This document shows positions 15,054 to 24,867 of a stretch of DNA of 32,772 nucleotides, piece by piece. The stretch's first letter is position 1. Every line of letters begins with the position of its first letter. The notes beneath the pieces are model-generated. The model saw only the letters and a program-made list of their open reading frames with translations, ran no database searches and was not told the DNA's origin. This DNA is from Lachnospiraceae bacterium (GTDB taxonomy: Bacteria; Bacillota; Clostridia; Lachnospirales; Lachnospiraceae), in NCBI GenBank assembly GCA_022773965.1, contig JALFNQ010000214.1, forward strand, positions 1 through 32,772. The letters run 5' to 3'. Both the position numbers and the translations under genes were made by a program.

Positions 15054-15878
15054 GTGAAAAAAAACCAGGTGACGATTCTCGGAGCGCGGGGAAGTATTCC
15101 GGTCAGCGGGACGCAATATGCAATCTATGGCGGAGCGACATCATGCGTTTTGCTGGAGACGGATTCACAGGCAGTGGTGTTTGATGCGGGAAGTGGTTTA
15201 TTGAATCTTCCGCAGAGCGTGTGGAAAGAACATAGGAAAGTGCATGTTTTTTTATCACATTTTCATCTGGATCATCTGATGGGGATACCGATGAGTCCCA
15301 TGATGTACGATGAGACTGCAGAAGTGGTCTTTTATGCGAAAAACGGAGAGAAAATCCCTCAGGTGTTCCAGCAGATGATGGCGGAGCCCTTGTGGCCCGT
15401 GGGACCCAGCTCGTTTCGCGCAAAGCTGGACTATCGCAGCATTGGCACGCAGCCGGTGATCTTGCGGGAGGAAGGTCAGGCAGAAAACCCGCTTGTGGTT
15501 GCGTCATTTCCAGTGACGCATCCGGGCGGCGCGCTGGCATTTCGTGCAAACTGGGACGCACACAGCGTTGTCTATGCTACGGATTGTGATCCGGACGAGG
15601 GAACGGGACGCCTGCTGGAACGTTTTGCGGCAGACGCAGACCTGTTTGTTTTGGATGCGCAATATACGGATGAGGAATACGAGCGGTGCAGGGGGTTTGG
15701 ACATCCGGGCATGAGAACCTCCGCGCAGATCATCACAGCCAGCGGGGCGGCGCGGGGATTGTTTTTCCATCATGCACCGAACCACACAGATGCGCAGCTG
15801 TATGAGATGGAAAAAAGCCTGCAGCAATATCGGGACAATATTTCTTATGCCAGAGAGGGAGAGGTCATCCCATTATGA
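15054..15878 (+). CDS. MBL-fold metallohydrolase
   Basis: A soluble metallo-beta-lactamase-fold hydrolase of about 274 residues, with the metal motif SHFHLDHLMG (HxHxDH), a further His in PVTHPGGALAFR, an Asp in YATDCDPDEG and a C-terminal HHAPNH. The N-terminal LGARGSIPVSGTQYAIYGG pattern is typical of a group often found near cyclases and HD-type phosphodiesterases; its substrate is not established. I use GTG 15054, seven bases after GGAGG; the track's ATG at 15030 has no ribosome site and lies in a hairpin. The stop overlaps the next gene (ATGA). A cyclic nucleotide or nucleotide-derived substrate is possible given the neighbours, but inferred only. Confidence 0.82.
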   Translation: MKKNQVTILGARGSIPVSGTQYAIYGGATSCVLLETDSQAVVFDAGSGLLNLPQSVWKEHRKVHVFLSHFHLDHLMGIPMSPMMYDETAEVVFYAKNGEKIPQVFQQMMAEPLWPVGPSSFRAKLDYRSIGTQPVILREEGQAENPLVVASFPVTHPGGALAFRANWDAHSVVYATDCDPDEGTGRLLERFAADADLFVLDAQYTDEEYERCRGFGHPGMRTSAQIITASGAARGLFFHHAPNHTDAQLYEMEKSLQQYRDNISYAREGEVIPL

Positions 15879-17347
15879 AAAACGATACACTGCAGAAAAT
15901 ATTGAATATCGGTATTGCATTTTCAAAGGAAAAGGATAGGGAGCGGCTGTTAGACCAGATACTGACAGCAGCCATGGACATGACACGTTGTGATGGCGGA
16001 ACGCTGTATATCAATAACGGAGATGCGCTGGAGTTTAAGATCATGATCACGCGGTCCAAAGGTATCCACGAGGGTGTGGGGGAGAATCAGACAACGTTGC
16101 CGCCGGTGCCTTTGTCAGAGAAAAACGTCTGCGCGTGCGGAGTATTATACCGCAGATTGATCAACATACCAGATGTATATCGCAGTGAGCGGTATGATTT
16201 TTCCGGACCGAAGAATTATGATGCGATGACCGGGTATCACACACAGTCGATGATGGTTGTGCCGCTGGAGGACGATAAGGAACATGTGATCGGCGTTGTC
16301 CAGCTGATCAATGCGTTGGATGATGAGGGGGAGATCATCCCCTTTCGGGAGGAATATGAGCAGATCCTGTTGGCGATGGGCTCGCAGGCGGCGATCTGTC
16401 TCGTAAATATGAATTATGCCCATCAGATCCGCGAAATGCTGGATTCCTATGTCAAGGTAATGTCTACGGCGATCGATGCAAGAACGCCTTACAATGCGAA
16501 CCATACGAAAAATATGGTTACCTATGCAACGCGTTTTATCTCCTGGCTGAAGGAAAAACATGCAGTTTGGGGATTCGACGAGAAAAAAATACAGGAATTT
16601 CTGATGAGTGTCTGGATGCATGATATCGGAAAACTGATCACGCCACTTGAAATTATGGATAAGCAGGACCGGCTGGCTGGAAATTATTTTCTGGTCATGA
16701 ACCGGCTGCAAAAGATCCGTCTGCTGACGCGGATCGCCCGGCTGGAAGGGCGGCTTGATGATGAAGTGTATGAACAATGTCTGGCAGAGATCAAACAGGC
16801 AGAGGAACTGGTGGTAAAGGTCAATGGGATCGGCTATCTTACGGATGAGCTGGCAGAGCAGGTGGAGCGTCTGGCAGAGCGTACTTATGAGGATGAGGAC
16901 GGTAATATACAGCTGTGGATCACACCGGAAGAGAAAGAACAGCTGCTGATACGCAAGGGAACATTGACACAGGCGGAGCGAAAGATCATGCAGGATCACG
17001 TGGAGAAAACGCGCATGATGCTGGAACAGATGACGCTCGGAGATGACTATAAGGATGTGCTTGAATGGGCACCGCAGCATCATGAGCTGCTGGATGGCAG
17101 TGGTTATCCGAGGGGATTAAAGGGGAATGAGATATGTACAGAAGTGCGTTTGCTCACGATTCTGGATGTATTTGAGGCGATGACGGCTATCGACCGGCCA
17201 TACAAAAAGCCGATGCCTGCGAAACACGCGTTCCGGATCCTGCATCAGATGGCGGATCAGGGGCAGATAGATGCAGATCTTTTGAATTTATTTGAGCAGA
17301 GCAATGCATGGGTTTCTGATGAGAGGAGCAGAGAGGAGCAGGAATGA
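15875..17347 (+). CDS. GAF and HD-GYP domain phosphodiesterase
   Basis: A cytoplasmic 490-residue signalling enzyme. An N-terminal GAF domain (about 15-180) is followed by an HD-GYP domain from about 190. Key motifs are present: His in NHTKNM (~210), HDIGK (~249), HHE (~402) and DGSGYP (~408), so it should be able to hydrolyse c-di-GMP or a related dinucleotide. Between HDIGK and the TLTQAERKIMQDH helix is an extra helical insert of roughly 90-100 residues, where ordinary HD-GYP domains have a short loop. ATGA overlaps join it to the MBL gene before and the FecR gene after. The GAF ligand is unknown. Confidence 0.9.
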   Translation: MKNDTLQKILNIGIAFSKEKDRERLLDQILTAAMDMTRCDGGTLYINNGDALEFKIMITRSKGIHEGVGENQTTLPPVPLSEKNVCACGVLYRRLINIPDVYRSERYDFSGPKNYDAMTGYHTQSMMVVPLEDDKEHVIGVVQLINALDDEGEIIPFREEYEQILLAMGSQAAICLVNMNYAHQIREMLDSYVKVMSTAIDARTPYNANHTKNMVTYATRFISWLKEKHAVWGFDEKKIQEFLMSVWMHDIGKLITPLEIMDKQDRLAGNYFLVMNRLQKIRLLTRIARLEGRLDDEVYEQCLAEIKQAEELVVKVNGIGYLTDELAEQVERLAERTYEDEDGNIQLWITPEEKEQLLIRKGTLTQAERKIMQDHVEKTRMMLEQMTLGDDYKDVLEWAPQHHELLDGSGYPRGLKGNEICTEVRLLTILDVFEAMTAIDRPYKKPMPAKHAFRILHQMADQGQIDADLLNLFEQSNAWVSDERSREEQE

Positions 17348-20300
17348 AAAAAAGACAGAATACGAACAGATGGAAACGGGCTGCGAGCGTTCTGACAGCG
17401 GTTGCAGTTACGTGTGCAATGGTGCTGACTTCGGTTGCACCAGCGTTTGCGGCGACAGCGCGTGCAACAACGATGAAGCTGGAAAAGACAGAGGGCACGG
17501 TTTCGCTGAAAACACAGAACGGGACGGCGCGCAGGATTACGAGCGGCATGCGTCTCTATAACGGCAATACGCTTGAAACAAAGGCGAAAAGCTATGCCTA
17601 TGTCAGTCTGGACAGTGCGAAAGCGGTAAAACTGGATCAGAGTACACTGGCAACGCTGCGTCAGAATGGAAAGGAACTGGAGCTTCTCGTAAAGAGCGGC
17701 AAGCTGTTTTTTAATGTCAGTCAGCCACTGACAGAAAAGGAGAGCATGAATGTCCGCACCTCAACGATGGTGACAGGTATCCGTGGAACCTGCGGTATCG
17801 TTGAGCATGTGACATCCACGACATCAAGGTTGTATCTCCTGGAGGGAAAAGTGACGCTCGGTTCCGGAGAGAATGCCACAACGATTCAGGGTGGACAGAC
17901 GGCTACAATTGTGGTGCAGCCGAAAAAGGAGACTTCGGGCGGTGGCAAGCCGGGAGAGAGCGAAAAAGAGCCGGTGAAGAAGATTACTGTCGAAAAGATG
18001 ACAGAGGAAAAGGTGCCTGTTTTTGCGATTCAGGAGATCGTGAAAGACCCGGTTCTGCAGGAAAAGATCGAGAAAACGACCGAACTTAAGGTTGAAAAGC
18101 TTGAGGTTGTGCTTGAGGAGGCAAAAAAAGCCGAAGAAGCCGGAAAAGATCCGGAGAAGGAGTCTGAAAAGGAAGAGGAGAAAGAAAAAGAGCCGGAGCA
18201 GACGATTCCGTCAGGTGGCGGTTCTGTGACGGTGGATCCGGCGCCGGGCAATCCGGGAACGAGTGATCCAAAACCGGAGGATCCGACACCGGAAGAGCCG
18301 GGAAAAGATGACCCCGAAACGGAAACGCCCGTCGACCCGGGGACACCGGAAGAGCCCGAGCCGGATACGCCTGTCGATCCAGGTATGCCGGAAGAGCCAG
18401 ACACGCCGAAAGACCCGACAAGAGCAACGCTGACAGGAAATGTCACATTTGCACAATTGAACGCGGCACTGGCGGAAAACGATGAGGTGATACTTGAGGG
18501 TGCGGTGACGTTAGACGCAGGTGAGCAGCTGCTGATCCCGTCCAATAAGACATTGGCTGTCAATGGCAGTATTTCGGGCGAGGGAACGATCAGCCTTGGA
18601 GAGGGAAGCACCCTTGCAAATAATGGAACGATCACGGCAGCAGATATGAATGATGCGGCGGCGCTCAGCAGCCGCGTCCGTACACTGACAGTGAGGTCTG
18701 TCAAAAATTCAGGGTGCATCCAATTGTCCGGTACTTATGCATCGGATGCAGCGTATACCTATTCAGAGGATGCGGTGTTGATCTGTGGAGATAAGGTTTC
18801 TGCGCTGTACGATGAACTGATGATGGTCGATTCAATGGGAGCTGTCACCAGCGGTACAAGTATAAAGTGTAATTATTTATATGGATCATCTTTAAATGCG
18901 TATGTGGCAGATTATCTGTATGAGCGTTCAACGACCGGTTATGTCAGCGGATCGTTCCAGCGGGATATTACGGTAAATTCTGATGTTACGGTGCGAGGTG
19001 CAGGAGGAATACATGGTGGCGTGCAGCTGTATATGTCCGGATATACGATTTGTGTTGCTGACGGAACATTGACACTGCATGGAGACATCAATGTCACAAG
19101 CAGTGGCAGCAAGCCCACCATGTCCCTGCAGGGTGGACACTTGAAGATGACGGGAGTCAGTGAGACAAACAACGCGATCATCCACAATATGGGATCAGGC
19201 TATGCGATTGCCGTGTCAAATGGATCCACGATCACGTGGGAAAATCCGAATATGCTTGTTGCCGCAGAGGGCGGAAATGGCCGTATCATCGAGGGTGTAA
19301 CGCTGAATGAGAATCAACAGCCGATTGTTCCCAATTTTATGACTGTGGCAACTGGAACGTTGGAGCTGACAGCAGATCAGACGATGTTGCGGTGTAATAC
19401 ACAACCGACAGAAACATCCTTGTATGGCGAAGTGACGCTATCAACAATAAAGGAAGCCTTTGGCGAATATGACAAGGTGCATATTCGTGAGGATGCAACG
19501 CTTCAGATTCCGCAGACTGAGAGTGAGCTTCTGATCCCGGCAGGCAAAGAGCTTGTTGTGTGGGGAACACAAAGTATCCCTACCGGAACAGCCATTCAGG
19601 TAGGCGATGGAAGTAAGCAGGCACTGTTATGTGTGACAGAAGGCTCTGAATTGACAGCAGGAGAGATCCATGTGTCAGCAGGAAGCCGTTTAGAGGATCA
19701 TGGTACGCTGAACTGTATCGGATTAACTGGTGGGACAGGCTCGGAGCTAATCAATAATTATAGCCTGAATGTGAATGGGACTATGCAGCTTTCAAATGGT
19801 GCAGTCTATGAAAATCATGGCGAAATGAATGGAATAGATCTGACCAGTGAAGGCGGCGCTGAGATAATAAATTCAGATGTTATCAAGCTGAGTGGTGCGT
19901 ATACTTCCAAGGGAACGGACAGCTATGATGATGGCGCTGTCGGAACGCTCATCAGTGAAGGCGAGTCGACTGCGATGCCAGGAGATCGATTGCTTTTGAA
20001 AGATTGGATGGTGTTAGAAGATTCTTCAGCGTCACAGAACTGTGTATATTCATTTGGTTTTAATCAGAATGTAGCTGACCATCTGGAAGAGCGTTCGCAG
20101 CTGCAGACTGTTACTGCATACGCTTGTAAAAATTTGATTGTGGCATCGCCCGTCAATATTAGAAGCAATTCTAATGGGTTGGAGCTGCAATTGGGAAGCT
20201 ATACGTTACAGATATCAAATGGTGGGGGACTGACTCTAGGCAATAATGTCAAGATTTTAAGTGAGAATTCCCGACAGACAGTATTGCTTTCGGGTAATGG

Positions 20301-22941
20301 AAGCCTTGAGCTGCTAGGTGGTACACATGGTGCCTGGATTTCTAACAACGGTGGCGGGTATGGAATTGCGCGTGCAGATGATGCTACAGGAAAGGTTACA
20401 TGGAGTTTCCAGTATAGTGGAGAGAAAGATCTTGGTATCACCGCAAACTCACTGGAATATACGATCCAGGGGTGTAGCATGAACACAGATGGCAGCATCG
20501 CAATGCCGGAATATGTGATCACAGAGGGTATTATGTATTATGCGGATGGCAGTCTGTATCAGCTGTATCCGTTACGTGCGACAACATTATCTGGTGAAGT
20601 GACGGCTGAAACACTGCAGAAAGCATATCTGGAATATGGAGTGATTACGCTTGATGAGGGTGCAACACTGAAGCTTAATGATGATGATGCATTTGTGATT
20701 CCGGGTGGTAAAATACTGAATATATATGGAGATCAGTCAATTCCGACATCGATAACGATTCAGGTGGGTGACGGACGAAAAGAAACACAGTTAAATTTTA
20801 ACGGTACCGCGACTGCCGGAGCTATTCGTGTCATGGCAAAGGGCCAATTTGATTCTGGAAAAGTGCTGAATTGTACAGAACTGACTTGTGCTGCAGATTC
20901 AAAAGCAAGTAATAATGGAGAACTGAACGTAAGTGGAACCGTACATCTGATGAGCGGTGCGTATTATGCAAACTATCAGACATTAAACGCGCAGGCATTA
21001 GAGAGCGAAGGCAGTGCTACGATTTATAATACCGGTTATATTGGATTGCAAGGAACATATACATCAGCCGGAACAGATACATATGAAGAGTGTGGGCTTG
21101 GAATATGCGTTTGCGGAACAGCGTCCAAAGCAATGCCGGAAGGACTACTACTTGTGAGGGAGAAGACAACGCCTTCTACGAATGTTTCAGAGCCGGAAAA
21201 TTTTGTGTATGCATCAGTTTTAAATCAGAGAGTAGCAAATTATTTGTGCGGACGTGCAAAAACAGGAAATGTGAATGCAAGTTTTTGCAGAAATGTGCAG
21301 GTGAAATCATCTGTAGAACTGGATGTAAAGCAGGATCAATCATCTACTGCCCATTATGGTATATATTTGGTGCTGGGAGAATATTCTCTGGAAGTAGCTG
21401 CTAACGTATTGACGATTGGATCAGATGTTAGTATTGGAAGTATTCATCCTGATCAGACGATTCTGCTTTCAGGTAACGCCGGGTTGGAGCTGGTTGGAGG
21501 GAGTCAGTTCAATGCCCAGATCAGCAATACGGGCGATGGCTATGTGATTGCCCGTGCCGATGATGCGACAGGAACTGTGTTCTGGCGTGACACAGGTATG
21601 GGTATGTGCTCCAGTGCAGATAAATTCGTACCGGACTGCAGCATAAACGCGGCAGATGGCACGGTATCTATGCCGGATTATGTAAATGTGCAGGGCATGG
21701 TAACGTACAAGGAGGGCACTCTGGGACTTACGGCGGTGCCGGATACGTTTACAGCTGCAGATGAAGTGACAACTGCGAAGCTGCAGGCGGCGTTACGGGC
21801 ATACCGTTCAGTCACGATTGATCAAACAGCAAAAGCGACCATGAGCGAAACAGATACACTGACGATTCCGTCTGGAAAGGTACTCTACGTGAATGCTAAG
21901 ATGACGCAGGTGGGTACAGCATATTCCGGTGGTTTTTCTATGAATAAGGGTTCCAGGATCGTAATAGAGCCGGGGGCGTACATGGAGGTCAGTGGTATTG
22001 TGATGGGAAACGGAACGATTGAAGCCCGGACAAGCAGCACCAGTGGAGGGGCTGCGCTGACCGTGCACACCGGAGGGCAGGTTGTTGCAGAAGAGATCAA
22101 TATTGGCAGCGGGGTAACGTTTACCAATAATGGAATCGTTGATATCGGAGCCCTGAATAGCGCCGGAGGAGCGACGATCAACAACACAGAGCTTATAAAG
22201 ATTCATACTGCATATAAGTATACGACAGAGGGTGTGACAGACACCTATACAGGTACTTATGCCAGTGTGCTGATCAGTAATGCAGAGTCCACAGCCATGC
22301 CTGCGGGGTCAGAGCTGTTAAATGCATATATCACAGGTGACAGCGGTACGAAGGAGCATGTGCAGTATTATTATGCGGATTATCTCAATACGCGTGCAGG
22401 TGATTATATCAATAAGATCATAGGAACCTACCGTGATGATAAACAACAGAAGCTTTGGTGGGATTTCCAGAAAAATGCACCTGTGAAGAGTGCTACAACG
22501 ACCACACTGACTGATTTTAATGCTGATCTGGGAACTTATTCCATTCAGGTTTCAGGTAAGCTGGTGCTGGATAACCAGACGTGCGGAACGATCACCGGCA
22601 GCGGAACGACGCTCTTTGACATGCAGGGTGGAACGCTGGACCTGACAGGAACGACAGGAACGCTTCAGTCTGGCATGACATCCACCGGAGAAATCACACC
22701 GGCAGACAGCTATGTGATCAAGGGCTCACAGTCGCCTTACCAGATCTACTGGAATAATCCGGGGCTTACGATGAGTGCGCCGAATGGATTAAATAAAACG
22801 GTAGACAACCTTTACCTCAATTCGGATGGATCGGCAGTTGTAAATCCTGACAATGCATATTTGGGAATTTTAAACGAATATCAATTAGTATGGGATGCAC
22901 CAACAAATACACTGGCAATAAGTCCGGTATCTGGTTCTTAA
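17344..22941 (+). CDS. Very large secreted FecR-domain protein with four long repeats
   Basis: A secreted protein of 1865 residues. It has a long signal peptide (basic KKRQNTNRWKR, hydrophobic core, cleavage near AFAATA, ~37-40), a FecR-type domain (about 44-195), a Glu/Lys-rich region (220-290), a Pro/Glu-rich linker (~296-360) and four repeats starting near residues 360, 691, 1079 and 1469. Each repeat holds a (T/D)-x-x-GEVT opening, a IPxGK strand, an AMP segment, a VA(D/N)(Y/H)L-x-x-R helix and a W-ended strand, suggesting a beta-helix-like adhesin fold. There is no LPXTG, membrane anchor, choline-binding or SLH domain at the C-terminus. It is fused by ATGA overlap to the HD-GYP gene and lies 26 bases before the CHASE2 cyclase. 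Confidence 0.85.
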   Translation: MKKRQNTNRWKRAASVLTAVAVTCAMVLTSVAPAFAATARATTMKLEKTEGTVSLKTQNGTARRITSGMRLYNGNTLETKAKSYAYVSLDSAKAVKLDQSTLATLRQNGKELELLVKSGKLFFNVSQPLTEKESMNVRTSTMVTGIRGTCGIVEHVTSTTSRLYLLEGKVTLGSGENATTIQGGQTATIVVQPKKETSGGGKPGESEKEPVKKITVEKMTEEKVPVFAIQEIVKDPVLQEKIEKTTELKVEKLEVVLEEAKKAEEAGKDPEKESEKEEEKEKEPEQTIPSGGGSVTVDPAPGNPGTSDPKPEDPTPEEPGKDDPETETPVDPGTPEEPEPDTPVDPGMPEEPDTPKDPTRATLTGNVTFAQLNAALAENDEVILEGAVTLDAGEQLLIPSNKTLAVNGSISGEGTISLGEGSTLANNGTITAADMNDAAALSSRVRTLTVRSVKNSGCIQLSGTYASDAAYTYSEDAVLICGDKVSALYDELMMVDSMGAVTSGTSIKCNYLYGSSLNAYVADYLYERSTTGYVSGSFQRDITVNSDVTVRGAGGIHGGVQLYMSGYTICVADGTLTLHGDINVTSSGSKPTMSLQGGHLKMTGVSETNNAIIHNMGSGYAIAVSNGSTITWENPNMLVAAEGGNGRIIEGVTLNENQQPIVPNFMTVATGTLELTADQTMLRCNTQPTETSLYGEVTLSTIKEAFGEYDKVHIREDATLQIPQTESELLIPAGKELVVWGTQSIPTGTAIQVGDGSKQALLCVTEGSELTAGEIHVSAGSRLEDHGTLNCIGLTGGTGSELINNYSLNVNGTMQLSNGAVYENHGEMNGIDLTSEGGAEIINSDVIKLSGAYTSKGTDSYDDGAVGTLISEGESTAMPGDRLLLKDWMVLEDSSASQNCVYSFGFNQNVADHLEERSQLQTVTAYACKNLIVASPVNIRSNSNGLELQLGSYTLQISNGGGLTLGNNVKILSENSRQTVLLSGNGSLELLGGTHGAWISNNGGGYGIARADDATGKVTWSFQYSGEKDLGITANSLEYTIQGCSMNTDGSIAMPEYVITEGIMYYADGSLYQLYPLRATTLSGEVTAETLQKAYLEYGVITLDEGATLKLNDDDAFVIPGGKILNIYGDQSIPTSITIQVGDGRKETQLNFNGTATAGAIRVMAKGQFDSGKVLNCTELTCAADSKASNNGELNVSGTVHLMSGAYYANYQTLNAQALESEGSATIYNTGYIGLQGTYTSAGTDTYEECGLGICVCGTASKAMPEGLLLVREKTTPSTNVSEPENFVYASVLNQRVANYLCGRAKTGNVNASFCRNVQVKSSVELDVKQDQSSTAHYGIYLVLGEYSLEVAANVLTIGSDVSIGSIHPDQTILLSGNAGLELVGGSQFNAQISNTGDGYVIARADDATGTVFWRDTGMGMCSSADKFVPDCSINAADGTVSMPDYVNVQGMVTYKEGTLGLTAVPDTFTAADEVTTAKLQAALRAYRSVTIDQTAKATMSETDTLTIPSGKVLYVNAKMTQVGTAYSGGFSMNKGSRIVIEPGAYMEVSGIVMGNGTIEARTSSTSGGAALTVHTGGQVVAEEINIGSGVTFTNNGIVDIGALNSAGGATINNTELIKIHTAYKYTTEGVTDTYTGTYASVLISNAESTAMPAGSELLNAYITGDSGTKEHVQYYYADYLNTRAGDYINKIIGTYRDDKQQKLWWDFQKNAPVKSATTTTLTDFNADLGTYSIQVSGKLVLDNQTCGTITGSGTTLFDMQGGTLDLTGTTGTLQSGMTSTGEITPADSYVIKGSQSPYQIYWNNPGLTMSAPNGLNKTVDNLYLNSDGSAVVNPDNAYLGILNEYQLVWDAPTNTLAISPVSGS
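18421..22941 (+). repeat. Four tandem protein-coding repeats of ~330-397 codons
   Basis: Unit starts lie near 18421, 19413, 20578 and 21747. Units 2 and 3 are closest (shared QSIPT and IQVGDG segments and GYGIARADDATG/GYVIARADDATG). Unit 4 keeps the framework but has lost several strands. Divergence at DNA level is high, so the duplications are old. Confidence 0.8.
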
Positions 22942-22967
22942 TAGTACTTTTTATGTGATACAACAAT

Positions 22968-24833
22968 ATGAAACAGCGAGAAAGAACTGGTGGAATGAAA
23001 AAGGAACAAGCTTCAGCGAACAAACGCCCCTTTTGGCGTACACTCCTCGGCGGCGTAGCCGCCGGGGCACTCTTTGCCGGAATCTGCGCATCGAATCTCA
23101 TGTATGCGCAGGATTCCTTTGTGGCGGACGCACTTTATCAGCACGCAACGCCGCAGGACGGACAGATTGTGCTCATCAATATCGACCAGAAGAGTCTGGA
23201 TGCCCTCGGACCCTTTGCCTCATGGGGCAGGGCACTTATGGGCGATGTGATCAATACATTAAATCAGGATCCGGAGCAGTCACCGGCAGTGATCGCACTC
23301 GATGTGCTCTATGTCGGAGAATCTGACGATCCGGATGGCGATTCCTATTTGGCAGAAGCATGCGCAAACAGCTGTCCGGTGGTGACAGCGTGTGCAGGCA
23401 CCTTTGGTTCACAGCTTGTGGAAAATGCGGACGGCAGCTTTTACATGGACGATTACGCGCTGATCGCATATGATGAACCATATGAAGAACTGAGAAACGC
23501 CACCTGGCAGGGGCATATCAACTCCATGTTCGATGCGGACGGTATTCTCCGCCACGGAATCTGGCAGATCGACCTGCCGGACGGAGAGGAGATCCCGTCC
23601 TTTCACCGGCAGATCTACGAGCTGTACTCGGAACAGACCGGGCAGCAGGCAGAAGCGGTGCCTGTGACGGACAGCCATTATCGCTATTATATCCCGTTTC
23701 AGGGAAAACCGGGTGCCTACAGCGACGGTTATAGCGTGATCGATCTTTTAAATGGGGAGATCGATCCGTCGGCGTATGCCGGAAAGATTGTGCTGATCGG
23801 ACCCTATGCGGCAGGTATGCAGGATGATTTTGCCACCGCCATCGATCACGCCGGAAAGATGTACGGTATCGAGTATCAGGCAAATATGATCGATGCCCTG
23901 CTTCACGGGCAGACAAAGCGTGAGGCAGGCCGGGCACCACAGGTCGCAGCAGTGTTTGTGGTGACGCTTTTGTGGGCACTGCTCTTTTCCAGACGCAGGC
24001 TTCGCACAGTGATCGCAGGGTGGATCTGTACCGTGGCAGGCTATATTGGCATCTGCGTGGCAGCGTATGGAAAAGGCATCGTTTTGTCGCCGTTGTATAT
24101 ACCGTTGTCCGTGACGATCCTGTTCGTGTGCAGTATCGCTTCCGGGTATCTGCGGGCAGCGCTGGAAAAACGGCGCGTAACGGCAACATTCCAGCGTTAT
24201 GTGGCACCGGAGATCGTTGCGGAATTGTTAAAAGAAGGCTCCGATGCGGCAGCGCTTGGTGGAAAACTGTGTGACATTGCAGTGCTTTTTGTGGATATCC
24301 GTGGCTTTACAACGATGTCGGAGATCTTAGAGCCGGAGGAGGTCGTACAGATCCTGAACAGATATCTGACGCTGACCAGTACGTGTATTTTCGATAACGG
24401 CGGCACGCTGGATAAGTTTGTAGGAGACTGTACGATGGCATTCTGGGGCGCACCGCTGCCGCAGGAGGACAGTATCTATAAAGCGGTGAAGACGGCATTT
24501 GACATGATCGAGCGCTCGGCGGCATTGCAGAAGGAGCTGGAAGAAAAGTTTGGAAGAACGGTGAGCTTTGGTGTCGGCGTCCATTATGGACCGGCAGTCG
24601 TAGGAAACATCGGAGCGCCAAACCGCATGGATTACACCGCCATCGGTGATACGGTCAACACGGCGGCGCGGCTGGAGGCAAACGCTCCGGGCGGTTGCAT
24701 TTATGTCAGCCATGCGGTGGCGGAGGCGCTGACAGGGCGGGTAAGCTTCACTTCCCTTGGTGATACGGTGCCGCTCAAGGGCAAGGCAGCAGGTTTCGAG
24801 GTGCTGCGTGCGGAAAAAATTCTGGAAAAATGA
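22968..24833 (+). CDS. CHASE2 sensor / class III adenylate cyclase
   Basis: A 621-residue membrane receptor. One transmembrane helix (about 22-42) leads to an extracytoplasmic CHASE2 domain (about 50-310), then three helices (~320-400) and a cytoplasmic class III cyclase domain (~430-620). Catalytic residues are intact: metal-binding Asp in LFVDIRGF and in FVGD, adenine-selecting Lys in LDKF and Asp in MDYTAIGD, and transition-state Asn and Arg in VNTAAR. cAMP is therefore the predicted product. CHASE2 ligands are unknown; CHASE2 and FecR domains co-occur in some bacterial cyclases, here encoded by adjacent genes. The ribosome site is weak; ATG 22995 is an alternative start. Confidence 0.9.
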   Translation: MKQRERTGGMKKEQASANKRPFWRTLLGGVAAGALFAGICASNLMYAQDSFVADALYQHATPQDGQIVLINIDQKSLDALGPFASWGRALMGDVINTLNQDPEQSPAVIALDVLYVGESDDPDGDSYLAEACANSCPVVTACAGTFGSQLVENADGSFYMDDYALIAYDEPYEELRNATWQGHINSMFDADGILRHGIWQIDLPDGEEIPSFHRQIYELYSEQTGQQAEAVPVTDSHYRYYIPFQGKPGAYSDGYSVIDLLNGEIDPSAYAGKIVLIGPYAAGMQDDFATAIDHAGKMYGIEYQANMIDALLHGQTKREAGRAPQVAAVFVVTLLWALLFSRRRLRTVIAGWICTVAGYIGICVAAYGKGIVLSPLYIPLSVTILFVCSIASGYLRAALEKRRVTATFQRYVAPEIVAELLKEGSDAAALGGKLCDIAVLFVDIRGFTTMSEILEPEEVVQILNRYLTLTSTCIFDNGGTLDKFVGDCTMAFWGAPLPQEDSIYKAVKTAFDMIERSAALQKELEEKFGRTVSFGVGVHYGPAVVGNIGAPNRMDYTAIGDTVNTAARLEANAPGGCIYVSHAVAEALTGRVSFTSLGDTVPLKGKAAGFEVLRAEKILEK

Positions 24834-24867
24834 GGATGACCGATAGAGACACAGGAGAAGCAGGAAC

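Noticed and set aside
16145-17083. 312-codon minus-strand ORF within the HD-GYP gene
   Set aside because: Antisense shadow of a well-conserved gene, rich in His/Leu/Cys with no recognisable domain or ribosome site.
18030-18719. 229-codon minus-strand ORF in the FecR gene
   Set aside because: Low-complexity Ser/Gly/Val product mirrors the Pro/Glu-rich linker on the other strand.
22880-22941. Cell-wall anchor at the FecR protein C-terminus
   Set aside because: No LPXTG, hydrophobic segment or basic tail; the protein ends in LAISPVSGS.
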